From positions 1 to 64,000 of the forward strand of contig DASWHR010000027.1 in the NCBI GenBank assembly GCA_036398095.1: DNA of 64,000 nucleotides, in the 5' to 3' direction. Shown piece after piece: positions 46,092-54,900 of the stretch. The notes beneath the pieces are model-generated. The model was not told the DNA's origin. It made no database searches and saw nothing but the letters and a program-made list of their open reading frames with translations. Origin of the DNA: DASWHR01 sp036398095. Its GTDB lineage: Bacteria > Actinomycetota > AC-67. Both the position numbers and the translations under genes were made by a program. How positions within the stretch are numbered: position 1 is the stretch's first letter; each line of letters opens with the position of its first letter.

Positions 46092-47503
46092 ATACCTGAC
46101 GGCCGCCCTCGCCGTCGCCCGGGGCCGGTCATGCCCTTCAGATCCAGCGCCTCGTCCAGCTCCTTCTCCGGAAGCACCTTGCGCTCTAACGCGACCTGCC
46201 GGATCGACTTGCCGGTCGTGAACGCTTCCTTGCTGATCTCGGCCGACAGGTCGTAGCCGATGGCCGGGACCAGCGCCGTCACGATCGGGAAGGTCTGCTC
46301 GGCCAGGTGCAGGGCACGTTCGCGGTCGGGTTCGAGCCCGTCGATGCACTTGTCGACGAACAGGCCGGCGGCCGACGACAACAGCTCGATCGACTCGAGC
46401 AGGTTGCGGGCGATCATCGGCATGAAGACGTTTAGCTCGAAATGGCCTTGCATGCCGCCGGCGACGATGGCGGCGTCGTTGCCGATCACCTGCGCGGCGA
46501 CTTGCGTGACGACTTCGGGGATCACCGGGTTGATCTTGCCCGGCATGATCGACGAGCCGGGTTGCAGCTCGGGCAGCTTCAGCTCGCCCAGGCCGGCGCG
46601 CGGACCCGAGCCCATCCAGCGGATGTCGCTTGCGATCTTCATCAGCGACACGGCGATGGTGCGGAGCTGGCCGCTGGTTTCGACGCAGGCATCCTTCGCG
46701 CCTTGCGCCTCGAAATGGTTCTCGGCTTCGCGCACCGCAAGTCCGGAGCGTTCGGCCAGAATGGCGATCGCGCGCGCAGCGAACCGCTCGTCGGCGTTGA
46801 TGCCGGTGCCGACGGCTGTGCCGCCCAGCGCCAGCTCGCCGAGCCGCGCGGTGGCGTCTTCGAGCCGGTCGATGCCGCGGCGGATCTGCATCGCGTAGCC
46901 GGAGAACTCCTGTCCGAACGTGATCGGCGTTGCGTCCATCAGATGGGTCCGACCGGTCTTGATGTCGCCGGCCCACGCAGCCGCTTTCTCGTCGAGCGCG
47001 CCGCGAAGGCGCTGCAGCGCAGGGATCAGGTCGAAGGCGATGCCGGCGAGCGCCGCCACGTGGATCGCGGTCGGGATCACGTCGTTGGACGACTGGCCGC
47101 TGTTGACGTGGTCGTTGGGATGGACGAGCTTGGACCCGCGGTTTCCGCCGGCGATCTCGCTCGCGCGGTTGGCGATCACCTCGTTGGCATTCATGTTGGT
47201 CGAGGTGCCGGATCCGGTCTGAAAGATGTCGAGCACGAAATGCTCGTCGAGCGTCCCGGCGACGACCTCGTCGCACGCCGCTTTGATCGCGTCCGCGGTC
47301 TTCGCCTCGAGCAGCCCGAGTTCTGCGTTTACCGCGGCGGCGGCCCACTTGATCTGCCCGAGTGCTTCGATGAAACGGCGCGGGAATCGCCGTCCCGACA
47401 CGGGAAAGTTCTCCACGGCGCGCTGCGTGGATGCGCCCCAGTAGGCATGCGCGGGGACGCGCACCTCGCCCATCGAGTCCTTCTCGGTTCGGTCCTTGCT
47501 CAC
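46067..47503 (-). CDS. fumC: Class II fumarate hydratase
   Basis: This 478-residue enzyme interconverts fumarate and malate. The family signature GSSIMPGKINPV is intact; QTGSGTSTNMNANEVIANRA, VHPNDHVNSGQSSNDVIPTA and KTGRTHLMDATPI are the other conserved regions. The C-terminus carries about 15 extra residues (RRRGRPSGIDGTRQDS) that run into the palindrome at 46055. The GTG at 47503 has GAGGAAGGG at proper spacing; a GTG at 47530 is less likely. With aconitase and malic enzyme it supplies parts of the TCA cycle in this window. Confidence 0.95.
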   Translation of the reverse strand: MSKDRTEKDSMGEVRVPAHAYWGASTQRAVENFPVSGRRFPRRFIEALGQIKWAAAAVNAELGLLEAKTADAIKAACDEVVAGTLDEHFVLDIFQTGSGTSTNMNANEVIANRASEIAGGNRGSKLVHPNDHVNSGQSSNDVIPTAIHVAALAGIAFDLIPALQRLRGALDEKAAAWAGDIKTGRTHLMDATPITFGQEFSGYAMQIRRGIDRLEDATARLGELALGGTAVGTGINADERFAARAIAILAERSGLAVREAENHFEAQGAKDACVETSGQLRTIAVSLMKIASDIRWMGSGPRAGLGELKLPELQPGSSIMPGKINPVIPEVVTQVAAQVIGNDAAIVAGGMQGHFELNVFMPMIARNLLESIELLSSAAGLFVDKCIDGLEPDRERALHLAEQTFPIVTALVPAIGYDLSAEISKEAFTTGKSIRQVALERKVLPEKELDEALDLKGMTGPGRRRGRPSGIDGTRQDS

Positions 47504-47665
47504 GGTCGATCCCTTCCTCGCCTCGATCACCTGAGTCTATTGATGACGGCCGCCCGCGGCCGAATCGGGACAACGCGGAGGCAAATCCGGGAATCCGGCC
47601 GAAGCGGAATCGCGTGGGCGAGGGGCGCGGCGGTGCCGCGGCGAACCCCTGTGCGAGGGGGTGCG

Positions 47666-48418
47666 ATGCGATCCAGGGCTCGTTTCATGATTCCGTTGAT
47701 GCTGCTCGCGGTGATGGGGCTGGCGCCGCTGCCGTCCCACGCCGTGACGCAGATGTTCATCATGAACGACGTCAATTCCAGTCTGGACGTCTACCAGCCG
47801 GCCTACACCCCCACGAGCGCGCTGCTTGCGCCCGGGACGGAGGTCAAGTGGCGAAACGACGACTTCGGGTCGCGATCGATTCATACAGCCACGGCCTATT
47901 ACGGCGCGGCCTTCGCGTCGTCGGCCGTCGATCCCGGCGCCACGTTTACCACCACCTACGCGGGCGGAACCGCCCTGTTTCGATGCCTGTACCACTCGTC
48001 GCTCGATATGACCCTCACCCCGCCGGCGTGTAGCGGCATGTGCGGCGCGCTGCACGACGCCACCCAGGATCTGGCGCCGCCCACGGTGTCGATCACGACC
48101 AGTGACGGATTCGTCTTCACCGGCGGCGTCCGCATCGACGGGGTCGCCTCCGACGATCGGGCGGTCAAGACGATCGCGATCACGTTCCGTCCGATCGCCG
48201 AAGTCCCGACCGTTCTTCCCGCCAAGAGCGTCGTCGCGCAGTGTGCCGGATGCGACGGCCCGTCCGCGAAGTGGAAGACGTTTCAAGATCCGGGCGTGAA
48301 AGGGCAGGCGCCGTTCTTGACGATGCCGCCGGGTCCATACCGCGTCGAGGCGATCGCGACCGATCCGCACGGCAACACCGGCTCCGCGCAGCCGATCACC
48401 ATCTACGTACTCACCTAG
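47666..48418 (+). CDS. Secreted cupredoxin plus Ig-like domain protein
   Basis: This 250-residue protein has a signal peptide (MRSRARFMIPLMLLAVMGLAPL, cleavage near SHAVTQMF). A cupredoxin-like domain covers residues 25-130: GTEVKWRNDDFGSRSIHTA gives the first His, and FRCLYHSSLDM supplies Cys, His and Met. An Ig-like beta domain follows (PTVSITTSDGFVFTGGVRIDGVASDDRAVKT). Extra cysteines (ACSGMCG, AQCAGCDG) could bind metal or form disulfides. GAGGGGGTGCG precedes the ATG. It diverges from fumC across 162 bases. Confidence 0.75.
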   Translation: MRSRARFMIPLMLLAVMGLAPLPSHAVTQMFIMNDVNSSLDVYQPAYTPTSALLAPGTEVKWRNDDFGSRSIHTATAYYGAAFASSAVDPGATFTTTYAGGTALFRCLYHSSLDMTLTPPACSGMCGALHDATQDLAPPTVSITTSDGFVFTGGVRIDGVASDDRAVKTIAITFRPIAEVPTVLPAKSVVAQCAGCDGPSAKWKTFQDPGVKGQAPFLTMPPGPYRVEAIATDPHGNTGSAQPITIYVLT

Positions 48419-48447
48419 CGCTGTTGCTCGCCGCTCGATGCGGCCGA

Positions 48448-48453
48448 TACGCT
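48448..48453 (+). promoter_or_regulatory. Leaderless-type -10 box of the acyl-CoA synthetase gene
   Basis: TACGCT lies 8 bases before the ATG at 48462, with no ribosome binding site. Confidence 0.4.
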
Positions 48454-48461
48454 CGCCGTCC

Positions 48462-50402
48462 ATGAGCGACTACGCCTGGACGCCGACACCCGCCTATGCC
48501 GACGCTGCGCGCGTCACGCGCCTGATGCGCGCTCACGGAATCGACGACTATCGCGAGCTGGTTCGCCGCTCGAACGACGATCCGGCGTGGTTCTGGGATG
48601 CCGCCGTCAAAGATCTCGGCATCGAGTTCTTCACGCCGTATGCCCGCGTCTACGACGATGCGCGCGGTATCGCGTGGACGACCTGGTTCGACGGCGGGAC
48701 GGTGAACCTGACCTACAACTGCGTGGACAAGCAGGATCCGTCGGCGCGCGCGATCGTGTGGGAGGGCGAGGACGGAGCCGTTCGCACGCTCACCTTCGCC
48801 GACCTCCGCCGCGAGGTCGATCGCGTCGCGCGCGGGTTGCTGGCGCTGGGGATCGGCCAAGGAGACCGCGTCGCGATCCAGATGCCGATGGTCCCCGAGA
48901 ACGCGATCGCGCTCTACGCGTGCGCCAAGATCGGCGCGGTGGTGCTTCCGATCTTCTCCGGCTTCGCGGCATCGGCGGTCGCGACGCGTCTGCAGGACGC
49001 CGGCGCGGTGGCGCTCGTCACGGCCGACGGATTTTTTCGCCGCGGTTCGGTCGTGCCGCTGAAAGAGACGGCCGATGAGGCGGCCGCCGCCTCGCCCACG
49101 GTCGGGCACGTCATCGTGTTCCGACGGATCGGGCGCGACATTCCCTGGACCGACGGCCGCGACGTCGAATGGGACTCGCTCGGCCCCGGCGAGCCGTTGG
49201 ACGCCCCGGCGCTGGATCCCGAGCATCCGCTCATGATCGCCTACACGTCGGGCACGACCGGCAAGCCGAAAGGCGCCGTGCACGTGCACGGCGGCTTCCT
49301 GGTCAAGATCGCCGAAGAAGCTGCGTATCAGACCGATCTAGGTCCGGGCGATCTGCTGTTCTGGTTCACCGACATGGGCTGGATCATGGGGCCGTGGGAG
49401 CTGATCGGCGCGAACGCCAACGGCGCTGCCGTGTTGTTCTACGAGGGCGCGCCCGACTATCCGGCACCCGACCGCATCTGGCGGATCGTCGAGCGGCATC
49501 GCGTCACGGCGCTGGGTATGTCGCCGACGGGGATCCGGGCGCTGATCCCGCACGGCGATGAGATGGCGCGTTCGCGCGACCTGTCGTCGCTGCGGATTCT
49601 TGCCTCCACCGGCGAGCCGTGGAATCCCGATCCGTGGCGCTGGTACTTCGAGATCGTCGGCGGCGGCCGTTGTCCGATCATCAACTTGAGCGGCGGCACC
49701 GAGGTGGGGGCGTGCTTCCTTTCGCCTTCGGTGCTCACGCCGCTGCGGCCGTGCACGCTCGGTGGGCCGTCGCTCGGCATGGCGATCGACGTCTACGACC
49801 CCGACGGCAAGCCGATGGGTCCCGGCGAGGTCGGCGAACTGGTCTGCACGAAACCGTGGCCGGGGATGACGCGCGGCATCTGGAACGATCCCGATCGCTA
49901 CATCGCCGCGTACTGGTCGCGGTGGCCCGATGTGTGGGTGCACGGCGATTGGGCATCGACCGACGCCGACGGCTTCTGGTATCTGCACGGCCGCAGTGAC
50001 GACACGCTCAAGATCGCCGGCAAGCGGCTCGGTCCGGCCGAGGTCGAGTCGATCCTGGTCGAGCATCCGGCCGTCGCGGAAAGTGCCGCCGTCGGTGTGC
50101 CCGACGAGGTCAAAGGCGAGAAGGTCTGGTGCTTCGTGGTGCTCAGGCCCGGCGTCGCCGGCGATGCGGCGCTTGCCGCGACGCTGCGAACGATGGTGGC
50201 CGACGGGCTGGGCAAGGCGTTCCGGCCCGACGCGGTTCGCTTCGTGAATGCGTTGCCCAAGACCCGCAGCGCCAAGATCTTGCGCCGCGCGGTCCGCGCC
50301 GCGGCGCTCGGCGAAGACCCCGGCGACCTGTCCAGCCTGGAAAACCCCGCCGCCCTCGACGAGATTCGGTCGACCAGGGAAGAAGACTCTCGAAGCGTTT
50401 AG
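48462..50402 (+). CDS. Acetyl/propionyl-CoA-synthetase-like AMP-forming ligase
   Basis: This 646-residue ligase has LTYNCVDKQDP near the start of the body. The P-loop is IAYTSGTTGKPKGAVHVHGG, followed by LFWFTDMGWIMGPW and INLSGGTEVGACF. The hinge is WYLHGRSDDTLKIAGKRLGPAEVES and the C-terminal acetylation-type lysine lies in PKTRSAKILRR. The overall length and NCVDK feature are those of Acs-type enzymes, but acetate versus propionate or another acid cannot be decided. The start is backed by TACGCT 8 bases upstream. The stop codon TAG is formed by the end of the MITE-like element at 50400. Confidence 0.88.
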   Translation: MSDYAWTPTPAYADAARVTRLMRAHGIDDYRELVRRSNDDPAWFWDAAVKDLGIEFFTPYARVYDDARGIAWTTWFDGGTVNLTYNCVDKQDPSARAIVWEGEDGAVRTLTFADLRREVDRVARGLLALGIGQGDRVAIQMPMVPENAIALYACAKIGAVVLPIFSGFAASAVATRLQDAGAVALVTADGFFRRGSVVPLKETADEAAAASPTVGHVIVFRRIGRDIPWTDGRDVEWDSLGPGEPLDAPALDPEHPLMIAYTSGTTGKPKGAVHVHGGFLVKIAEEAAYQTDLGPGDLLFWFTDMGWIMGPWELIGANANGAAVLFYEGAPDYPAPDRIWRIVERHRVTALGMSPTGIRALIPHGDEMARSRDLSSLRILASTGEPWNPDPWRWYFEIVGGGRCPIINLSGGTEVGACFLSPSVLTPLRPCTLGGPSLGMAIDVYDPDGKPMGPGEVGELVCTKPWPGMTRGIWNDPDRYIAAYWSRWPDVWVHGDWASTDADGFWYLHGRSDDTLKIAGKRLGPAEVESILVEHPAVAESAAVGVPDEVKGEKVWCFVVLRPGVAGDAALAATLRTMVADGLGKAFRPDAVRFVNALPKTRSAKILRRAVRAAALGEDPGDLSSLENPAALDEIRSTREEDSRSV

Positions 50403-50516
50403 GAGGGTGCTGAAAAAGTGAGTGTCTGCATGCAAGCCCTCCCGACGTTAGCCCTCCGACCTTGGGCTGATTGAAGTCCGACCAGGCACGGGTCGGTCTT
50501 TTTCAGCACCCTCCTA
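50400..50516. mobile_element. MITE-like element with perfect 19-base terminal inverted repeats
   Basis: TAGGAGGGTGCTGAAAAAG (50400-50418) is repeated in perfect inversion at 50498-50516. The 117-base unit has no coding capacity. The outermost TA at both ends could be a TA target duplication, as made by IS630/Tc1-mariner-type transposases. The interior has a smaller inverted repeat (CCGACC...GGGTCGG). The TAG at each end is the stop codon of each convergent flanking gene. The hairpin followed by Ts could also terminate transcription both ways. Confidence 0.7.
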
Positions 50517-50927
50517 GGGAGTGTGGGACCAGTCGGTCCAGGCGGTGGCGTCGATCGCCACGATGGCCGGCGGCGGGGGATCGTCGGCCAGTTGCGGGTA
50601 CTTGTCGCGCAGCGCCGCGTCGGCGCGCTCGTATTCCTCGCCGCGCTCCAGAATCCGGCCGCGGCCTCGGATCCGGACCCACCACGCGTTCTCCCAGGCT
50701 TCCTCGTAGTGGTCCACGATCACGATGCAGTCGGGCCGGACGCGCAGGTTCTCGACGCGGCGGAGGCTGGTCGTGGTCTTGGGTTTGTGGTCGACCGGAG
50801 AGTAGATCGTGTCCCCGATCAGCGCGTAGCAGAATGGAACCAGGTTCGGCCGGCCGTCGGGATCGATGGTGGCGAGCCGGGCGACGCGGCCGTCGGCGAC
50901 GCGGCGACGTGCGCGATCCGGCGTCAT
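50514..50927 (-). CDS. PPOX-class probable F420-dependent enzyme (Rv0121-like)
   Basis: This 137-residue split-barrel flavin/F420-binding protein reads VADGRVARLATIDPDGRPNLVPFCYALIGDTIYSPVDHKPK, ENLRVRPDCIVIVDHYEEAW and AWWVRIRGRGRIL. This is the pattern of the TIGR03668-type PPOX group, linked to F420. The reaction is unknown. The ATG at 50927 overlaps the stop of the sugar dehydrogenase by 4 bases, so they are cotranscribed. The last residues (ATAWTDWSHTP) end at a TAG that belongs to the MITE end, so the natural C-terminus may have been slightly different. Confidence 0.82.
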   Translation of the reverse strand: MTPDRARRRVADGRVARLATIDPDGRPNLVPFCYALIGDTIYSPVDHKPKTTTSLRRVENLRVRPDCIVIVDHYEEAWENAWWVRIRGRGRILERGEEYERADAALRDKYPQLADDPPPPAIVAIDATAWTDWSHTP

Positions 50928-52174
50928 GAGGTGATCTGCATGATCAAGCCGTCGTGGGTGACCACGAACACTTCGCCGGCGGCGTTTTCGCCGAGCGACA
51001 CGACCGACTTGTTCGTGCGCGACACGATCCGGCTGGGTGCGCTGCCGTCGCGCGCATCGGTGGCCGACAGCGCGCGGACGAAGCCCGAGCATGCATCGCT
51101 GTAGAAGTAGAAGCCGCGCAGCTTCGGCGAGGCGGCGCCCCGATAGACGTAGCCGCCGGTAACGGCGCAATCGCCCTGGCTCTGATCGTATTGCGCGACC
51201 GGCAGCGTGAGGCCGCTCCGGTTGCACGAGGATGCGTTGAAGCAGGAGCGGCCCTCCATGATTCGCCAGCCGAAGTTCTTCCCGCCGCGCAGGGGGGCCG
51301 GTTCGAAGTCGACCTCCTCGAGCCGGTTCTGGCCGACATCGCCGATCCACAGATCCCCGGTCTGCCGGTCGATCGAGATCCGCCACGGATTGCGAAGCCC
51401 GTAGTCGAAGATCTCGGCGCGCGCATCGGAGCGGCCGCGGAACGGGTTGCTCGGCGGGATTCCGTACGGCGACCCGCTGTTGACGTCGATCCGCAAGATC
51501 TTTCCCAGCAGCGTCGTCAGCTTCTGGCCGTTGTTCTGCGGATCGCCGCCGCTGCCGCCGTCGCCCGTGGCGATCAGCAGCATCCCGGTCTTGTCGAATA
51601 CCAGCGCGCCTCCGTTGTGGTTCGCGTAGGGCTGATCGATGCGCAGCAAGACCATCTCCGATCCGGCGTTCGCGCTGCCGGCGTTTCCGGAGAACTCGCT
51701 AATACGGCTATCGCCGCTCGTGTTGGTGTAGTTGACGAACAGCCGGCCGTTGGATGCGAAGTTCGGATGGAACGCCAAGCCGAGCAGGCCGCGCTCGCCG
51801 CCCGACCCGATCCGGCCGCGAATGTCCAGATACACCTGCGGCGAGGCGCCGGGCTCGATCCGCATGATCCGGCCGGCTTGCTCGATGGCATACAGCGTCG
51901 CATCGCCCGCGTGGGTGACGCCCACCGGCGAATCCAGTCCCGAAGCGACCGTCCGCAACCTGATGCTCAGATTCGAAAGCGTCGTCGCCGGTGGCGCAGG
52001 CGACGCGCTTCGCGCGGTGGGCGGGGTCGGCGACGGCGACGGCGACGGCGTCGGCGAAGGACTGGGCGATGGCGGTGAGGGCGATTCGCTCGCGGTGGGT
52101 CGCGTGACGGGTGAGCCGGACGAGCAGGCGGCAAGGCCCAGCAGCAGGGCGCACAGTGCGGCGATTCCTCGCAT
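50924..52174 (-). CDS. PQQ-dependent sugar-dehydrogenase-like lipoprotein
   Basis: This 416-residue protein starts MRGIAALCALLLGLAACSSG with the lipobox Cys at residue 17, then a Ser/Pro/Thr linker encoded by repeated GGCGAC-type triplets. The soluble glucose/aldose-dehydrogenase propeller follows: GLDSPVGVTHAGDATLYAIEQAGRI, GLLGLAFHPNFASNGRLFVNY, GMLLIATGDGGSGGDPQN, EIFDYGLRNPWRISID and GDLWIGDVGQNRLEEVDF. The FDYGLRNPWRIS segment supplies the usual arginines for PQQ. It would oxidise sugars outside the membrane if PQQ is available; no pqq genes are in the window. A TAGGCT box lies 7 bases before the ATG. Confidence 0.85.
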   Translation of the reverse strand: MRGIAALCALLLGLAACSSGSPVTRPTASESPSPPSPSPSPTPSPSPSPTPPTARSASPAPPATTLSNLSIRLRTVASGLDSPVGVTHAGDATLYAIEQAGRIMRIEPGASPQVYLDIRGRIGSGGERGLLGLAFHPNFASNGRLFVNYTNTSGDSRISEFSGNAGSANAGSEMVLLRIDQPYANHNGGALVFDKTGMLLIATGDGGSGGDPQNNGQKLTTLLGKILRIDVNSGSPYGIPPSNPFRGRSDARAEIFDYGLRNPWRISIDRQTGDLWIGDVGQNRLEEVDFEPAPLRGGKNFGWRIMEGRSCFNASSCNRSGLTLPVAQYDQSQGDCAVTGGYVYRGAASPKLRGFYFYSDACSGFVRALSATDARDGSAPSRIVSRTNKSVVSLGENAAGEVFVVTHDGLIMQITS

Positions 52175-52181
52175 CCACCGC

Positions 52182-52187
52182 AGCCTA
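52182..52187 (-). promoter_or_regulatory. Leaderless-type -10 box of the sugar-dehydrogenase gene
   Basis: On the minus strand TAGGCT lies 7 bases before the ATG at 52174. Confidence 0.4.
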
Positions 52188-52392
52188 ATCGCTCATATTT
52201 CGGCTCGCCCGAGGTTCCGAGAGTTTCGATTTCTCCGCTTCCGAAGGAACGTCGAACCGCGATCGCGAATCGTTGAGCAGTCGAACGCAGGGAATGAGCC
52301 GTCCGGAGCAAAGAGGGGATGCTCCGGCCGGCCGTCCCCGCGGGGGCGAACCGGACAGATGGTTCACTAAGGAAATAGTGTCCGAAGGAAAT

Positions 52393-54900
52393 ATGACCCG
52401 GATTCGACTGCGGTTCCTCGTCGGCGCGCTCGCCGTGGTTCTGGCGATCCCCGGCGTCCGCGCGTCCGGCGAGACGCCGCCGAAGATTCTCACCGTCGCC
52501 AACGACTCGACGCGTCCGCTCGCCTGGGACGGAACGGCCGTGCTGGCGCCGGCCGGCGTCCAGCAGTCGCAGCTGCGCGACGCGTCCTTCACCGCCGGCG
52601 CGGCCCATCAGCGTTTCGTCGCGAAGGTCGGACCGGCACGCGAGGCGCGCGTGACGATCTGGATCCACTGGGAGACCCCTGAGGATCTCGCCCTGGCCGT
52701 CACCGACGGAAAGCAAACGACCTACGCATCTTCGGACGAACAAGCCGGCACCGACGAGATCGTCTCGTTCGACGTCGCGAACGGCGCGACCTACACGGTC
52801 GAGGTGTATGCGAAAGCCGGCGCACCCACCGGGGTGCGGCCCCAGTACGAGGCGACCGCCTGGGTTCGCCACGCCGACGGGATCAATACCACCAAGCGCG
52901 CCAACGCCACCTTGAAGTTCGTCAAGCCGAACGTGTGCGGCGATCCCAACTATCGCGTCGATGCGAACGGCTCGCGCGTCTACGAGCCGCCGCCGCCGTG
53001 CTACATGAAGCTGAAGATGCCGATTAACGTAGTCTTCGTCGGCTTCGACAAGGCCGAGGTGGACGCGCACAAGCCGGACGTCGCCGGCCAGTTCCCCGAC
53101 CCAGACCCGCGCGCCCAATTGGTCAAGCCGATCGTCGAGAACGAATCGCGCACCGGCGGGGGCGTGCCGCTCGCGCGGAACGGCGGAAGCCAGGTGCGCC
53201 AGGCCGCCATGCTTCAGGGTTCGGCGATGAGCTATCTGCCGTGGGCGTACGATTTTGGCGAGCCCAACATCGTGGTCACCGACGAGGCCTGGACGCGCCG
53301 GCTGTTCGGCGCGGCGAAGGCGGCGACGACGTCGGGGGAGTACGCGCACCCCTGGGATCGCGCCTATCTGGAGTCCTACAACGGCCGTGCCGCCGCGCTC
53401 CGCCGCGATCATCCGGTCGTGCCCGGCTCGCCGGTGGACTTCATCGACGCGATGAAGGTCGAAGACTGGATCGCCAAGAACCCGCCGAAGGGATTGAAGT
53501 TCAACCCGGCCGACTCCGCGCTCGGATTCACCTATTTCGTCATCGACACCTACCGTCCGTCATATGCCGGCGAATACTTCAACGTGGACCGTTACCACAA
53601 TTTCCGCGTTATGAACTCGCTCACGACCGACCCCGATACCGGCGAGCAGCGCGGATTCGACTGGGGCCGCGTTTGGGGCGGCCGCTACCGGTTCTTGATG
53701 CTCGACGTCGGCGCGGCGCCGAACTCGTTCGAAGGATCCACGCCGGTCAACGGCGCGACTTACCGCGTCGCCGGAGGCGGCGATTCCGCGCTGCTGGATC
53801 CACCGGTGTGGGAGTACGCGAACTGCGCCGCGATCGACTGCCGCGACTTGCTGCCGATCATGTATCAGCGGATCGGCGAGAACGCGCTCAGCGCGTTGTA
53901 TACGCGTTTCGCGCGCGGATATGCCACCCGCCCGCGCGCCACCGATCTGTACCTGTTGTCGTCGAACACCTGGACCGACGCGAACGCGGTCACCGACGCC
54001 CCGCCGCGCTACGACGCCAAGCGCGTCGCCGCGAGCGTCTACGACCTGATGCGCTACACGCGCGTCGTGCCGTTCACCCGCGCGAAGACGCTCCACGCCG
54101 GCGACGCCGAGCAAGAGGCGCTCGACGCCGCGCGAATGCAGTCGGCCGCGCGGCTGCCGTCGGGGACCGGAGCCGACCCGCATCCGGTGATGCGGATGAT
54201 GCTTCGCGACCGAGCGGCCTACGCGCCGAAGATCCCCGGTTCGATTTCGATTCCGATCGTCAACGCGCTGCTTCCCGGCGCGACGTCGTGGAACGGCGCC
54301 GACGCCGACGGCTCGCTCCTTGCCGACCTCGGCGGCGACCCGTGGGGGCTCGTGCAGTCGATCAGCGACGCCGGGGCGGCACCGGTTGAGCGGGGCTTCA
54401 CCGTGCCCGCGATCCGAAACGTCGGCCGCGTGCTCGGGCTGTATCCCGCGACGGAAGGCATCGCCTACACCCGCGACTTGCCGCCGGACGTGAACGCGCC
54501 GCGGCCTCATCCGGCGAAGGCGGACGAGCAGTATCGCGCCTACTACAAGACGTTCGACTGGACGCACGCGACGACCGCGACGCCCATGGCGGCGGGATGG
54601 TTCTATTCGCGCTTCGAGATCCTGGACAAGGACGCGATCGGGATCGCGCACGCGTTCGACTGGCTCGACCGGTCGCTCGACGACGTCGCCGACGCGTTCG
54701 CGATCCTGGACGTGCGCGGGCACCGGACGCTGCCGAAGGCCGTGGAAGATCAGATCATGCGCGCCGGAACCTTCATGGGCCAGACCGTCGCCTACGTTCA
54801 GTTCGGCCTGATGACCCAAGCCGTGCGCGCCGCCCGTCGCGCCAAGACCGAGACCGAAAAAGTCGTCACCACCGCGATCAGGGCCGGGGTCCGTCGCTAG
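52393..54900 (+). CDS. Large secreted protein of unknown family
   Basis: This 835-residue protein has a signal peptide (MTRIRLRFLVGALAVVLAIPGVRA). Residues 60-170 look like a prepeptidase C-terminal-type beta-sandwich (RFVAKVGPAREARVTIWIHW, EIVSFDVANGATYTVEVYAK). The remainder has no motif I recognise. Notable segments are MPINVVFVGFDKAEVDAHKP, LGFTYFVIDTYRPSYAGEYF, RFLMLDVGAAPNSFEG, YANCAAIDCRDLLPIMYQRI and DLYLLSSNTWTDANA. These look like a large alpha/beta enzyme-like core, and the C-terminal 100 residues are helical. GAAGGAAAT precedes the ATG. It diverges from the sugar dehydrogenase across 218 bases. It could be a peptidase or adhesin, but nothing decides this. Confidence 0.6.
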   Translation: MTRIRLRFLVGALAVVLAIPGVRASGETPPKILTVANDSTRPLAWDGTAVLAPAGVQQSQLRDASFTAGAAHQRFVAKVGPAREARVTIWIHWETPEDLALAVTDGKQTTYASSDEQAGTDEIVSFDVANGATYTVEVYAKAGAPTGVRPQYEATAWVRHADGINTTKRANATLKFVKPNVCGDPNYRVDANGSRVYEPPPPCYMKLKMPINVVFVGFDKAEVDAHKPDVAGQFPDPDPRAQLVKPIVENESRTGGGVPLARNGGSQVRQAAMLQGSAMSYLPWAYDFGEPNIVVTDEAWTRRLFGAAKAATTSGEYAHPWDRAYLESYNGRAAALRRDHPVVPGSPVDFIDAMKVEDWIAKNPPKGLKFNPADSALGFTYFVIDTYRPSYAGEYFNVDRYHNFRVMNSLTTDPDTGEQRGFDWGRVWGGRYRFLMLDVGAAPNSFEGSTPVNGATYRVAGGGDSALLDPPVWEYANCAAIDCRDLLPIMYQRIGENALSALYTRFARGYATRPRATDLYLLSSNTWTDANAVTDAPPRYDAKRVAASVYDLMRYTRVVPFTRAKTLHAGDAEQEALDAARMQSAARLPSGTGADPHPVMRMMLRDRAAYAPKIPGSISIPIVNALLPGATSWNGADADGSLLADLGGDPWGLVQSISDAGAAPVERGFTVPAIRNVGRVLGLYPATEGIAYTRDLPPDVNAPRPHPAKADEQYRAYYKTFDWTHATTATPMAAGWFYSRFEILDKDAIGIAHAFDWLDRSLDDVADAFAILDVRGHRTLPKAVEDQIMRAGTFMGQTVAYVQFGLMTQAVRAARRAKTETEKVVTTAIRAGVRR

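Noticed and set aside
45563..46221. Open frames on both strands around the small HTH gene and palindrome
   Set aside because: Only 45646-45981 has protein-like composition and an HTH; the others are Arg-rich shadows or run through the palindrome.
52020..52078. Short GGCGAC/GGCGTC repeats as a possible tandem repeat locus
   Set aside because: They encode the Ser/Pro linker of the sugar-dehydrogenase lipoprotein, a usual low-complexity lipoprotein linker.
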